Assembly (NCBI GenBank): GCA_947066815.1
Contig: CAMSZT010000020.1
Coordinates: 1-54,269, forward strand
DNA from: an uncultured Lachnotalea sp.
Lineage (GTDB): Bacteria > Bacillota > Clostridia > Lachnospirales > Lachnospiraceae
Direction: 5' to 3'
Length of the DNA stretch: 54,269 nucleotides
The position numbers and the translations under genes were made by a program. Positions 1 to 8,804 of this stretch are shown one piece after another (position 1 is the first letter of the stretch; each line of letters begins with the position of its first letter). The notes under the pieces were generated by a model. It had not been told where the DNA came from. It saw only the letters and a program-made list of their open reading frames with translations, and ran no database searches.

Positions 1-27
1 CATTATATCACAGGTCGAGCAATTAGT

Positions 28-1089
28 CTATTTATTTATTTTACAATATACTAGCTGTTGCAAAACATACTGTTCTGTCAAGGATCCTTTAAATTCTTCA
101 AATAATCTGTTACCTTCTAAAATTGTTCTTGCGTTCAAACCGGACATAGCGCCCAACAAACCAACATCAACAATAAACAACTTGAATGCTGAAAAATCCT
201 GATATGCTCTAAGCGGAAAATCAGGTTTTTTTACTCGGCCGATTCTATATACCAACCCCACATCCACTAACCATGTAATGGCTACCTCATATTCTCTGGC
301 TCTGGCTCCTTTACGGATTAGTCCATAAATAAATTTCTTATTTTCTTTTGCCAACTGGGTCGGAATAGAATTCCACAACATTCTGATTCGTGTAACAATT
401 TCCTTTGGAGCATGCTTGGACAAATCATATTCATAGGCATATAATAACCTGTTTTGGATTTCTCTTACCCTTTTCAAATCCCTGTTCGTAATAAAATCCG
501 ATACAGCCTCTGGCATCCCCCCAACATAATAATAGTATTTAAGATAATCCGTATACTTTGTTTTAAATGCCTGCATGATATCCACATCATTCCTGTCTAA
601 TACTTCTATAAGCTTCTCTTCTCCGAATGCCAGTAAAAATTCCCGAAATGTCAATGGATATAAATTACAAAAATCAACCTTTCCCACTGGAAACGAAGTT
701 CCTTCATGCAACGCAATCCCCAAAAGAGAACCTGCCGCTATAATATGGAACTGAGGTGCATTTTCCTGAAAATACTTTAAAGATTTTAACGCTCTGGGTA
801 TTTCCTGTACCTCATCGAAAATAATAAGTGTCTTCTCAGGTTCGATTTTAAACCCTACTTCTATTTCCAGCATTTCAATAATTCTGTCAATGTCAAATGC
901 TTCCCGGAAGACCTCTTCCATTCTCTTATTCTCATCCATACTAATGTAAGCGCATTTCTCATAATATTGCTTACCAAACTCTTTTATAATCCATGTTTTA
1001 CCTACCTGCCGTGCCCCTCGCAGGACCATCGGTTTTCTGTTAGCTTCTCGCTTCCACAATTCTAACTGTTTTATTGCTTCCCTGTACAT
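28..1089 (-). pseudogene. AAA ATPase with DUF4143-type domain, C-terminally truncated
   Basis: Single AAA+ ATPase of the archaeal-like ATPase/DUF4143 family, whose cellular role is not defined. Walker A (GARQVGKT) lies near residue 25 and Walker B (LIIFDEVQE) near residue 90. The ATG at 1089 is chosen because AGAAGG lies 8 bases upstream; an in-frame TTG at 1110 is possible but has no such site. The protein stops after SLTEQYVLQQLV plus a few unrelated residues, about where family members continue with a nuclease-like C-terminal part, so it is probably a truncated remnant, although the neighbouring sequence lies outside the window. It is much more AT-rich than the genes beside it, which suggests separate acquisition. 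Confidence 0.75.
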
Positions 1090-1124
1090 ATACATCACCT
1101 TCTTATCCAATCTTTATGATTTCT

Positions 1125-1153
1125 ATAATACCCTGTTTAACATTTCTATGCAA
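1125..1153 (-). promoter_or_regulatory. promoter of the truncated AAA ATPase gene
   Basis: On the minus strand TTGCAT (1153-1148) and TATTAT (1130-1125) are separated by 17 bases, 36 bases before the chosen start codon. Sequence match only. Confidence 0.5.
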
Positions 1154-1158
1154 TCATA

Positions 1159-1216
1159 AAATCACTTTTTTTAAATCACTTTTTCTTATAATATTCATTT
1201 TTCCAAATCACTTTTT
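1159..1216. repeat. three AAATCACTTTTT direct repeats
   Basis: AAATCACTTTTT occurs at 1159-1170, 1173-1184 and 1205-1216, just upstream of the promoter of the AAA ATPase gene. They could be binding sites for a regulator or simple AT-rich slippage repeats. Confidence 0.45.
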
Positions 1217-1254
1217 CTTTTTTTCTACACATTTTCCAAACAACTTTATCTTCA

Positions 1255-1285
1255 TTAAATAAAACGGAGAGCCTCACGCTCTCCG
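1255..1285 (-). terminator. intrinsic terminator overlapping the spmA stop codon
   Basis: Minus-strand hairpin CGGAGAGC / GCTCTCCG (1285-1265) followed by TTTTATTT. The spmA TGA lies in the loop. It ends the spmA transcript, so no spmB is co-transcribed downstream. Confidence 0.8.
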
Positions 1286-2017
1286 CTTCCCGTCCATCAC
1301 CTTGCAAAACACCACCGCCGCTACCGTGCTCACCGCCGTCGCCACGATGGCCGGCCCCACAATCGCCGCGGGATTTACCGCCCCATACTGACTCCGGTAG
1401 GCGATCATGTTCACCGGAATGAGCTGCAGGGACGAGATATTTAAGATCAGGAACGTGCACATCTCATTGCTGGCGGTCCCTTTCGGCACGGCGGGCCGCC
1501 GCAGTCCCGGCCGGCCGCCTTTTTGATCTTTCCTGTTATTCCAGCCGCTTCCCACAACCTGCGGCCCCCGCACCACTCTCCCGTCTCTTTCTATGAGACT
1601 CTTGTTTTCATCCTTCCGCTTTTCCTCTCCCCCGGCCTTCCGCCGTTCCTCCTCCAGTTCCTCCAGGCTTTCCATGGCCTTTAATCCTGCCGGAGTAGCC
1701 GCCCAGCCGAGCCCCAGCACGTTGGCCGCAATGTTTGTCGAGATCTCGTCCGCCGCCTTATGCCCCTCCGGTATCCCCGGAAACAGGAAGCGCACGAAGG
1801 GCCGCAGGAGGCGGGTCAGCCCCCTTATGATCCCCGCCTCCTTAGCCACCTCCATGAGCCCGCACCAGAATGCCATGACCCCCGCCATGGTGATGCAGAG
1901 GGAGACCGCGTCCTTCGCCCCCGTCAGGATTCCGTCCGTCAGTTCCGCAGGCCGCCCGGAGAGGATCCCCCAGAAAACGCCCACGAGTATCATAATTCCC
2001 CACAGATAATTCAACAT
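1274..2017 (-). CDS. spmA: spore maturation protein A (nucleoside recognition domain)
   Basis: Membrane protein of the Gate/nucleoside-recognition family; in Bacillus SpmA acts with SpmB in spore core dehydration. The N-terminus (MLNYLWGIMILVGVF) and the conserved blocks around GLMEVAKEAGI, ADEISTNIAANVLGLG, and the C-terminal TFLILNISSLQLIP and AAIVGPAIVAT segments are recognisable. The start at 2017 matches the family; MRRGFE is an in-frame extension starting at 2035. The protein is about 247 residues against about 195-200 usually: residues about 118-180 form a charged, low-complexity insertion rich in E, K, R and G between two conserved blocks. No spmB follows; a terminator and a truncated ATPase gene do. 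Confidence 0.85.
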   Translation of the reverse strand: MLNYLWGIMILVGVFWGILSGRPAELTDGILTGAKDAVSLCITMAGVMAFWCGLMEVAKEAGIIRGLTRLLRPFVRFLFPGIPEGHKAADEISTNIAANVLGLGWAATPAGLKAMESLEELEEERRKAGGEEKRKDENKSLIERDGRVVRGPQVVGSGWNNRKDQKGGRPGLRRPAVPKGTASNEMCTFLILNISSLQLIPVNMIAYRSQYGAVNPAAIVGPAIVATAVSTVAAVVFCKVMDGKRRA

Positions 2018-2054
2018 TTCGAAACCCCGTCTCAAGCTCTCGTTTCAGAATATG

Positions 2055-2083
2055 AAAAAAGGACGGAAATCATTCCGTCCCTT
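2055..2083 (-). terminator. terminator of the fatty-acid operon
   Basis: Minus-strand hairpin GGACGGAA / TTTCCGTCC (2080-2061) followed by TTTTTT. It lies 20 bases after the stop of the last gene of the fab-acc operon and separates it from spmA. Confidence 0.88.
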
Positions 2084-2101
2084 TCCAAACCACACAAAAA
2101 A

Positions 2102-3157
2102 TCACATCAAATCCGCCATCACCTCATGGACCGTCTCGATCCGGTCGGCCAGATACGCCTTCGCCCCGCAGAAAAGCAGGGCGTCCTGGATCTTTCCTTT
2201 CGCCGCATTGACAAGGGCCTCCGTGATGCAGTAGGGCGTTTCTTTGGGATTGCACTTTTCCAGGCACTGGAGGCACTTTTTTGCCGGTTTCCTCGCCCGC
2301 CCCGCCTCCTCCAGGAAGCGGTTCTTTATGGCCCGGCCGGGCATTCCCACCGGGCTTTTCGTGATCACGATGTCCTCCTTTTTGGCATCCAGATAGGCCT
2401 GCTTGTAGGCCATGGGAGCATCGCATTCCTCCGTGGTCACAAAGCGGGTCGCCACCTGGATGCCGTCCACTCCCAGTTCCTCCAGGTAATAATCCGCATC
2501 CTTTCTGGTATAGATTCCCCCTGCTGCCGCCACGGGAATCTTTTTCCCGTACTTTTCCTCGTAAGGGCGGACGCATTCCATGACGTCCCGGACCTCTTTT
2601 CCGAAATCCAGCGTCTCCGGACGGGACAGGGCTTCCTCGTCAAAGCCCAGATGGCCTCCCGCCTCCGGCCCTTCGACGATCATCAGGTCCGGCGCCGTCT
2701 GATAATGACGGTCCCATAGCCTTAAGATCACCGAGGCCGCCTTGACGGAGGAGACGATTGGGGCAAGCTTTGTCCGAAAGCCCTTCACAAGTTCCGGAAG
2801 ATTCGCCGGGAGGCCCGCCCCCGACGCAATCAGGTCTGCCCCGGCCTTCGCCGCCGCCCGCACGTAATCCCCGTAGCGCCTGGTGGCCACCATGATGTTG
2901 CAGCCGATGATCCCCTTCGGTGCGATCTCTCTGGCCTTCTCAAGCTCCTTCCCAATGCACTGCAGGTTGGTCTCTATGGGCGCCCTCTCAAAGTCCGGTT
3001 CCCGGAAACCGATCTGAGCCGTGGAGATCATGCCGATCCCGCCCTCCTTCGCCACGGCGCCCGCCAGGTGCGACAGGCTGATCCCCACGCCCATCCCACC
3101 CTGGATCAGCGGACGCTCCGCCTTTAAGTTTCCTATTATCAGTGGCTTTCTACTCAT
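2102..3157 (-). CDS. nitronate monooxygenase / 2-nitropropane dioxygenase-like FMN protein
   Basis: TIM-barrel flavoprotein related to FabK and nitronate monooxygenases. The N-terminal PLIQGGMGVGISLSHLAG, the central EGPEAGGHLGF (flavin and catalytic His region) and AAGGIYTRKDA (phosphate binding) are visible. The start at 3157 (MSRKPLIIGNL) fits the family and leaves 46 bases after accDA; a longer frame would overlap accDA. The C-terminus carries a Cys-rich tail, CLQCLEKCNP followed by a YCITEALVNA motif, typical of the clostridial subgroup and possibly a metal site. As last gene of the fatty-acid operon, next to a true fabK upstream, it may detoxify nitronates or act as a second enoyl reductase; the substrate cannot be decided here. 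Confidence 0.8.
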   Translation of the reverse strand: MSRKPLIIGNLKAERPLIQGGMGVGISLSHLAGAVAKEGGIGMISTAQIGFREPDFERAPIETNLQCIGKELEKAREIAPKGIIGCNIMVATRRYGDYVRAAAKAGADLIASGAGLPANLPELVKGFRTKLAPIVSSVKAASVILRLWDRHYQTAPDLMIVEGPEAGGHLGFDEEALSRPETLDFGKEVRDVMECVRPYEEKYGKKIPVAAAGGIYTRKDADYYLEELGVDGIQVATRFVTTEECDAPMAYKQAYLDAKKEDIVITKSPVGMPGRAIKNRFLEEAGRARKPAKKCLQCLEKCNPKETPYCITEALVNAAKGKIQDALLFCGAKAYLADRIETVHEVMADLM

Positions 3158-3203
3158 GATCCGTTTCCTTTCCGAGCCCTCTTTTCTGCCGCCGGCCTGC
3201 TCC

Positions 3204-4955
3204 TCACATATTTCGGAACCGCTCATACCTGCGGGCCGTCAGCTCTTCCCCGCTCAAAGCCCCGTACCGGGCCAGAAATTCCTCAAAGCCCGCCGCAAGA
3301 ATCCTGCAAAAATCCCCGGAATTTTTCTTTTCCGCCGGGACAGGCTCCGGAATCACCCGCTCGATGATCCCCAGGGCCTTTAAATCCTCCGCCGTGATCC
3401 GCATGACCCCGGCCGCCTCGTCCGCCCGCTTGCTGTCCTTCCAGAGAATGGACGCAAAGCCCTCCGGCGACAGCACCGAATAAATGGCGTTCTCCATCAT
3501 CCACACCTCGTCGGCCACCGCCAGGGCCAGGGCTCCGCCGCTCCCGCCCTCCCCAATGACCACGGAGAGAATCGGAACCTTCAGAGAAGAAAGCTCGAAC
3601 AGGTTCCTGGCAATGGCCTCCCCCTGTCCCCGCTCCTCGGCCTCCATCCCGCAGAAGGCCCCGGGAGTATCCACGAAGCAGAAGACGGGACGGCCAAATT
3701 TCTCCGCCTGCCGCATCAGCCGCAGGGCCTTCCGGTAACCCTCCGGGGAGGGCATGGAAAAATTCCGCTCGATGTTCTCCTTGGTGTTCCGCCCTTTCTG
3801 CTGGGCAATGACCGTCACCGGGCGGCCATGGAAATAAGCGATTCCGCCCACGACGGCCCTGTCGTCCCCGTAAGCCCGGTCGCCGTGAAACTCCGTGAAA
3901 TCCGTGAAGATTCCCTGGATATAATCCAGCCCGGTGAGCCTCCCCTGCTTTCTGGAAAGCTTTACCCGCTCCCAGGCGGAAACCTCCTCCTTTTCCGGCA
4001 AAACAGCGGGCTCCGTCTGCCCGTCTCCCCCACCGGAACCATTCCGGACGCCGGAACCGTTCTCCTCCGCAGGGACTCCCTCCCGGGCTGTCCCTTTGCC
4101 GGTCCGCCCATGAAGGGCCAGCAGCCTGGCCAGCGTTTCCCTGGATTCCTCCCTGGGAAGGATGGCGTCCACGAAGCCGTGTTCCACCAAAAATTCGGCC
4201 CGCTGGAAGCCCTCCGGCAGCTTCTGGCCGATGGTCTGCTCGATGACCCTGGGGCCGGCAAAGCCAATGAGGGCGCCCGGTTCCGCCAGAATGATATCTC
4301 CCAGCATGGCGAAGCTGGCCGTCACCCCGCCGGTGGTGGGGTCCGTCAATACGGAGATAAAGAGAAGCCCGGCGTCACTGTGCCGTTTTAGGGCCGCCGC
4401 CGTCTTCGCCATCTGCATCAGGGAAACGATCCCCTCCTGCATCCTGGCCCCGCCGGAACAGCAAAAGAGAATCAGGGGAAGCCCCAGGGCCGTGGCCCTC
4501 TCCGCCGCCCCGGCGATCTTCTCCCCCACGTTCCGCCCCATGCTTCCCATGATAAAACGTCCGTCCATGACGCCTATGGCCGTCTCATGGCCGTCTATGG
4601 ACAGTTTCCCGGTGAGCACCGCCTCGTCAAGGCCCGTCTTCTCCTTAAGCTCCGAGAGCTTTTTCGGATAGCCGGGAAGGCCCAGCGGATTGGAGATTGG
4701 AAGACCTTCCCCCCACTCCTCAAAGCTTCCCGCATCCGCCAGCATCTCGATCCGCCTTCTGGCGTGGACCCGGAAATATCCGCCGCACTTGGGGCAGATA
4801 TAGTTCCCCGCCTTCACATCCTCCGAAAAAATGGGGGCGCCGCATTTGTTGCATTTGCGCCACATGCCCTGGGGGACCTCCGGCTGTGCTTTCGTACCCT
4901 TTGTCTCTATTTTAATGTAAGAATTAGAAGGGGTTTTTCCCCACAACCGTCTCAT
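3204..4955 (-). CDS. accDA: acetyl-CoA carboxylase carboxyltransferase, beta-alpha fusion (AccD-AccA)
   Basis: Transfers the carboxyl group from carboxybiotin to acetyl-CoA to give malonyl-CoA. Residues about 30-290 are AccD, with the zinc ribbon C35-x2-C38 and C54-x2-C57 and the oxyanion segment [13 protein letters not shown] linker of about 40 residues ([15 protein letters not shown] region) leads to AccA, residues about 330-583, recognisable by [17 protein letters not shown] and [18 protein letters not shown]. In most bacteria these are two subunits; the fusion makes a single-chain carboxyltransferase. It follows accC after 220 bases that hold a fold-back repeat, and precedes the nitronate monooxygenase-like gene by 46 bases. 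Confidence 0.95.
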   Translation of the reverse strand: MRRLWGKTPSNSYIKIETKGTKAQPEVPQGMWRKCNKCGAPIFSEDVKAGNYICPKCGGYFRVHARRRIEMLADAGSFEEWGEGLPISNPLGLPGYPKKLSELKEKTGLDEAVLTGKLSIDGHETAIGVMDGRFIMGSMGRNVGEKIAGAAERATALGLPLILFCCSGGARMQEGIVSLMQMAKTAAALKRHSDAGLLFISVLTDPTTGGVTASFAMLGDIILAEPGALIGFAGPRVIEQTIGQKLPEGFQRAEFLVEHGFVDAILPREESRETLARLLALHGRTGKGTAREGVPAEENGSGVRNGSGGGDGQTEPAVLPEKEEVSAWERVKLSRKQGRLTGLDYIQGIFTDFTEFHGDRAYGDDRAVVGGIAYFHGRPVTVIAQQKGRNTKENIERNFSMPSPEGYRKALRLMRQAEKFGRPVFCFVDTPGAFCGMEAEERGQGEAIARNLFELSSLKVPILSVVIGEGGSGGALALAVADEVWMMENAIYSVLSPEGFASILWKDSKRADEAAGVMRITAEDLKALGIIERVIPEPVPAEKKNSGDFCRILAAGFEEFLARYGALSGEELTARRYERFRNM

Positions 4956-4992
4956 ATATCACACCGGCCTTTCCGTTTTCTACAGTTTATTC

Positions 4993-5164
4993 CGTCTCCG
5001 TCAGGAATCAGCAGTTTTCGCAGACACGTTGATTTTTTGATTTTGCTGCGCCGCCTATTGTCATCGGACTGCCTTCCATCAAATCGGGTCAGACAGTCCG
5101 ATGACGCTATACTCGCAAAATCTGCCTATCGTCTGTTGCAAACAGCTGCTTCCTGACGGAGACG
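4993..5164. repeat. fold-back element family A, copy A1 (short form)
   Basis: 172-bp element with near-perfect terminal inverted repeats: CGTCTCCGTCAGGAA at 4993-5007 pairs with TTCCTGACGGAGACG at 5150-5164. Inside are the conserved core CGCAGACACGTTG, a GATTTTGC / GCAAAATC pairing, and a central hairpin GTCATCGGACTG / CAGTCCGATGAC. Compared with copy A4 (47.8 kb) it lacks about 93 bp holding two further hairpins. It sits inside the fatty-acid operon, between accC and accDA, the only copy not at gene 3' ends facing each other. Its outer right arm continues into the last codons of accC. Confidence 0.85.
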
Positions 5165-5175
5165 TCTTAAAATAT

Positions 5176-6501
5176 TCAGCCACACGGGTGGAAATATCGT
5201 TCTATAAAGCCCGTATCCACCGGCCCGGCCTCGTAAACCGGGTGGGTAAAGATCTCGTACTGTTCATCCAGGTTCGTCTCCACGCCCTCGATGACCAGCT
5301 CCCCCAGGGCGCACTGGATCTTTTTCAGGGCCTCCGCCCGGTCCTCCCCGTGGGCGATGAGCTTTAAGAGCATGGCATCATAGTAGGGGGGCACCGCACA
5401 GCCGTTATACATGGCCGTGTCCACCCGGATCCCCATGCCTCCCGGCACCAGAAGGTTTTTAAGCTTCCCCGCCACCTTCGCATTGATCCTGCACTCGATG
5501 GCGTGACCGGAAAGCCGCACCTCCTCCTGGGAAATGACAAGAGGCTCCCCCGCCGCAATGCGAAGCTGAGCCTTGATCAGGTCGATGCCGGTCACCGCCT
5601 CCGTGACGGGATGTTCCACCTGGATCCTCGTGTTCATCTCGATAAAATAATAATGGTTCTCCTTGTCCAGGAGAAATTCCACCGTCCCGGCGTTCTCGTA
5701 TCCGGCGGCCTTCGCCGCCCGCACCGCCGTCTCCCCCATCTCCCGGCGGAGGGCTTCCGGGACCCACGCCGAGGGGGCCTCCTCGATGAGCTTCTGGTGG
5801 TTCCTCTGGACGGAACAGTCCCGCTCCCCCAGGTGGATCACGTTCCCGTGCTCGTCGGCCAGGATCTGGAACTCGATGTGCCTGGGGTTCTCCACATACC
5901 GCTCGATGTACATGGTATCGTCGGAAAATCCTTTGACCGCTTCCCGCTGGGCATTCAAAAAGCCGGACGCAAGCTCCTGCGGATTTCTGGCGATGCGCAT
6001 GCCCTTGCCGCCCCCGCCGAGGGCCGCCTTGACCATCACCGGATACCTGACCGCCTCCGCCGTCTCCTTCGCCTCTTCCAGAGTCCGCACCGGCTCCCGG
6101 CCTCCGGGAACCACGGGGATTCCCGCCTGGATCATGGTGTTCCTGGCCTCCGCCTTGTTCCCCATCTTTGCGATCACCCGGCTGTCCGGCCCGATAAATT
6201 TGATGCCGCAGAGGCTGCAAAACTCCGCAAATCTCGCATTTTCCGAGAGGAAGCCAAAGCCCGGATGGATGGCGTCCGCCCCCATGGCCACCGCCGCCGA
6301 CAGGATCCGCTCCATGTTCAGATAGCTGTCCTGGGACTTGGCCGGCCCGATACAGATGGCCTCATCCGCCAGCAGAGTGTGGAGGGCTTCGCTGTCCGCC
6401 TCCGAATAGACGGCCACCGTCCCGATTCCCATCTCCCGGCAGGCACGGATCACACGGACCGCGATCTCCCCCCGGTTGGCGATCAACACCTTGTTAAACA
6501 T
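5176..6501 (-). CDS. accC: acetyl-CoA carboxylase, biotin carboxylase subunit
   Basis: ATP-grasp enzyme that carboxylates the biotin on AccB with ATP and bicarbonate. The N-terminus MFNKVLIANRGEIAVRVIRA, the glycine-rich ATP loop GGGGKGMRIA, the HIEFQILADEHGNVIHLGERD segment (split by position about 208-232), and EMNTRIQVEHPVTE are intact. The length of 441 residues is normal. The gene lies 13 bases after fabZ. The last residues, HPCG and the stop, are encoded by the outer arm of repeat A1, so the repeat supplies the end of the reading frame. Confidence 0.97.
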   Translation of the reverse strand: MFNKVLIANRGEIAVRVIRACREMGIGTVAVYSEADSEALHTLLADEAICIGPAKSQDSYLNMERILSAAVAMGADAIHPGFGFLSENARFAEFCSLCGIKFIGPDSRVIAKMGNKAEARNTMIQAGIPVVPGGREPVRTLEEAKETAEAVRYPVMVKAALGGGGKGMRIARNPQELASGFLNAQREAVKGFSDDTMYIERYVENPRHIEFQILADEHGNVIHLGERDCSVQRNHQKLIEEAPSAWVPEALRREMGETAVRAAKAAGYENAGTVEFLLDKENHYYFIEMNTRIQVEHPVTEAVTGIDLIKAQLRIAAGEPLVISQEEVRLSGHAIECRINAKVAGKLKNLLVPGGMGIRVDTAMYNGCAVPPYYDAMLLKLIAHGEDRAEALKKIQCALGELVIEGVETNLDEQYEIFTHPVYEAGPVDTGFIERYFHPCG

Positions 6502-6514
6502 GGCACGCCTCCCA

Positions 6515-6937
6515 TCAGCCCATCATAAAGGTCAGCTCCGCCGAAGCCGCCACCACGCCGTCCACGGTCGCCGTCGCTTTTCCGACCCCAACCGGGCCTT
6601 TTGCCTTGATGATCTCACATTCCAGACGAAGCTTATCTCCGGGCGACACCTTTTTCCGGAACTTGGCATTGTTGATGGCCCCGAAATAAGCCGTCTTTCC
6701 CTTATTTTTCTCCACGCTTAAAATTGCGACGGCGCCCACCTGGGCCAGCGCCTCGATGATGAGGACTCCCGGCATGACCGGCTCCTCCGGAAAATGTCCC
6801 CGGAAAAAGTCCTCCCGGAAGGTCACGCATTTGTAGCCCACCGCCCGGACGCCCGGCTCCAGCTCTTCGACGCAGTCCACCAGAAGAAACGGGTGGCGGT
6901 GGGGAATGATCGCTTCAATCTCCTTGACTCCCAACAT
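6515..6937 (-). CDS. fabZ: 3-hydroxyacyl-ACP dehydratase FabZ
   Basis: Dehydrates 3-hydroxyacyl-ACP to trans-2-enoyl-ACP in fatty-acid elongation. Hot-dog fold of 140 residues with IPHRHPFLLVD at the N-terminus, the catalytic His48 in RGHFPEEPVMPG and Glu62 in VLIIEALAQ. It follows accB after 5 bases and precedes accC by 13. No separate isomerase gene (fabM or fabN) is seen in the operon; how unsaturated chains are made is not shown here. Confidence 0.96.
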   Translation of the reverse strand: MLGVKEIEAIIPHRHPFLLVDCVEELEPGVRAVGYKCVTFREDFFRGHFPEEPVMPGVLIIEALAQVGAVAILSVEKNKGKTAYFGAINNAKFRKKVSPGDKLRLECEIIKAKGPVGVGKATATVDGVVAASAELTFMMG

Positions 6938-6942
6938 ACTCT

Positions 6943-7542
6943 CTATCCTTTCCGGCGGATACGGAACAGGGGCTGCCCGTACTCCACCACCTGCTCATTG
7001 GAAATGAGCACGGCCTCGACGACGCCGTCGTATTCGCTCTCGATCTCATTCATCAGCTTCATGGCCTCGATGATCCCCAGCACCTGCCCCTTCTTCACCG
7101 TGTCGCCCACGCTCACAAAGGGGGCCGCATCCTCCGAAGGGGCCGAATAAAAGGTTCCCACCAGGGGAGCCTTCACGATCTCCTCCCCGGGGACCGCTTC
7201 CTTCCGGCCATCGGCCGCCGCTTGGGCCTCTACGGGAGCCGCAGGGCCTTCCGCAGCCCCGGACAGGGCTGACAAAGCCGCAGAAACCGCAGGCTGCATC
7301 TCTTCCGGCGAAGGAAGCCCCGCTGCCTGAGGGACCGCCTGAACCGCCGCCTGAGGGACCGTTTGGACCGGTGCCTGCACGATAGGCGTAGTTTTTAGTA
7401 CAGAGAGCGGCTCCGGGGAAGCCAAAGCCCCTCCCGGCCGTTTTTCCAGTATGAGCCTCGTTCCGTTCTCCTCCAGGGTAAAACCGGTAAGCCCCGAGGC
7501 CGACACCGCCTCGATCAGCTTCAAAACCTTTTCAAATTCCAT
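6943..7542 (-). CDS. accB: acetyl-CoA carboxylase, biotin carboxyl carrier protein
   Basis: Carries biotin between AccC and the AccDA carboxyltransferase. The C-terminal biotinyl domain has the EAMKLMNEIES motif, with Lys162 as the expected biotinylation site. An Ala/Pro/Val-rich flexible linker spans about residues 40-120; an N-terminal helical domain precedes it. Length (199) is a little above the usual 150-170 because of the linker. It lies 10 bases after fabF. Confidence 0.96.
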   Translation of the reverse strand: MEFEKVLKLIEAVSASGLTGFTLEENGTRLILEKRPGGALASPEPLSVLKTTPIVQAPVQTVPQAAVQAVPQAAGLPSPEEMQPAVSAALSALSGAAEGPAAPVEAQAAADGRKEAVPGEEIVKAPLVGTFYSAPSEDAAPFVSVGDTVKKGQVLGIIEAMKLMNEIESEYDGVVEAVLISNEQVVEYGQPLFRIRRKG

Positions 7543-7552
7543 GGCTCCCTCC

Positions 7553-8794
7553 TCACGCCTCGTACCGTTTCACCAGAATGGACGCATTGTGGCCGCCAAA
7601 GCCCAGGGAATTGCTGAGGGCATAGTCCACGTCCATGGAAACGCCCGCCCCCGCCGTGTAGTCCAGGTCGCACTCCTCGTCCGGGACGAGAAGCCCCACC
7701 GTCGGGTGGATGTACCCATTCTCAATGGACTTCACGCAGGTGATGAATTCCACACCCCCGGCCGCCCCCAGAAGGTGGCCGATCATGGACTTCGTGGAAC
7801 TTACCTTCACCCGGCCCGCCGCCTGGCCGAAGGCCGCCTTGATGGCCCTGGTCTCGAACAGGTCATTGTGGTGGGTCCCGGTGCCGTGGGCATTGATGTA
7901 GGTCACCTGCTCCGGGGTGATGCCCCCGTCCTTCATGGCCTCCGTCATGGCCCTGGCCGCCCCGGCGCCGTCCTCGGCGGGTGACGTGATATGGTATGCG
8001 TCGCAGGTAGCGCCGTAGCCTGCCACCTCCGCATAGATACGGGCGTTCCTGGCCTTCGCATGTTCCAATTCCTCCAGGATCACCACGCCGGCCCCCTCGC
8101 CCATGACAAAACCGTTCCGTTCCTTGTCAAAGGGGATGGACGCCCGCCCCGGGTCCGTGGACTCGCTTAAGGCCGTCAGGGCCGAAAACCCGGCCACCCC
8201 GATGGGGGTAATGCTGGCCTCCGTGCCCCCCGCTGCCATCACGTCCGCATCTCCGTACTGAATACTTCGGAATGCCTCACCGATGGAGTGGGTCCCTGTG
8301 GCACAGGCCGTCACCACGTTGATATTCTTGCCCTTGAAACCAAGCTGAATTCCCACGTTGCCCGCCGCCATATTGGAGATCATCAGCGGCACGAACAGCG
8401 GGTTTACCCGGCCCGGCCCTTTTTCCAAAAGCTTCACATGTTCCCGCTCTATGGCTTGAAGGCTTCCGATACCGGAGCCGATGCTCACACCCACCCGGAA
8501 GGGATCTTCATTCTCCATGGAAAGCCCGGAGTCCTTAAGGGCCTCCTTCGCTGCCGCCACCGCATACTGGCTGAAAAGCTCCATCCGCCTGGCCGCCTTC
8601 ACGTCCATACGCTCTTTGGCGGTAAAACCCTTCACTTCCGCCGCCAGCCTTATCTTAAAGTCGGTCGTGTCAAACCGGGTGATCTCCCCGATTCCCACAC
8701 GTCCGTCCCGTATTCCATTCCAAAATTCCTCCACCGTATTCCCGATGGGGGTAACGGCCCCCAGGCCGGTCACAACCACTCGACGCTTCATCAT
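7553..8794 (-). CDS. fabF: 3-oxoacyl-ACP synthase II
   Basis: Condenses malonyl-ACP with acyl-ACP in elongation. The thiolase fold is complete, with the catalytic Cys in VTACATGTHS and the two His in NAHGTGTHHND and MIGHLLGAAGG. ATG ATG at 8794/8791 is preceded by GAGAGGAGC; the longer open frame upstream overlaps fabG and is not used. It follows fabG by 10 bases. It is the only elongating synthase of type FabF/FabB in the operon. Confidence 0.96.
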   Translation of the reverse strand: MMKRRVVVTGLGAVTPIGNTVEEFWNGIRDGRVGIGEITRFDTTDFKIRLAAEVKGFTAKERMDVKAARRMELFSQYAVAAAKEALKDSGLSMENEDPFRVGVSIGSGIGSLQAIEREHVKLLEKGPGRVNPLFVPLMISNMAAGNVGIQLGFKGKNINVVTACATGTHSIGEAFRSIQYGDADVMAAGGTEASITPIGVAGFSALTALSESTDPGRASIPFDKERNGFVMGEGAGVVILEELEHAKARNARIYAEVAGYGATCDAYHITSPAEDGAGAARAMTEAMKDGGITPEQVTYINAHGTGTHHNDLFETRAIKAAFGQAAGRVKVSSTKSMIGHLLGAAGGVEFITCVKSIENGYIHPTVGLLVPDEECDLDYTAGAGVSMDVDYALSNSLGFGGHNASILVKRYEA

Positions 8795-8804
8795 CCTGCT
8801 CCTC

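Noticed and set aside
1159-1216. Three AAATCACTTTTT repeats as a CRISPR or phage attachment site
   Set aside because: Units are 12 bases with irregular 2- and 20-base spacing; no spacers of constant length and no cas genes. No CRISPR array was seen in the window.
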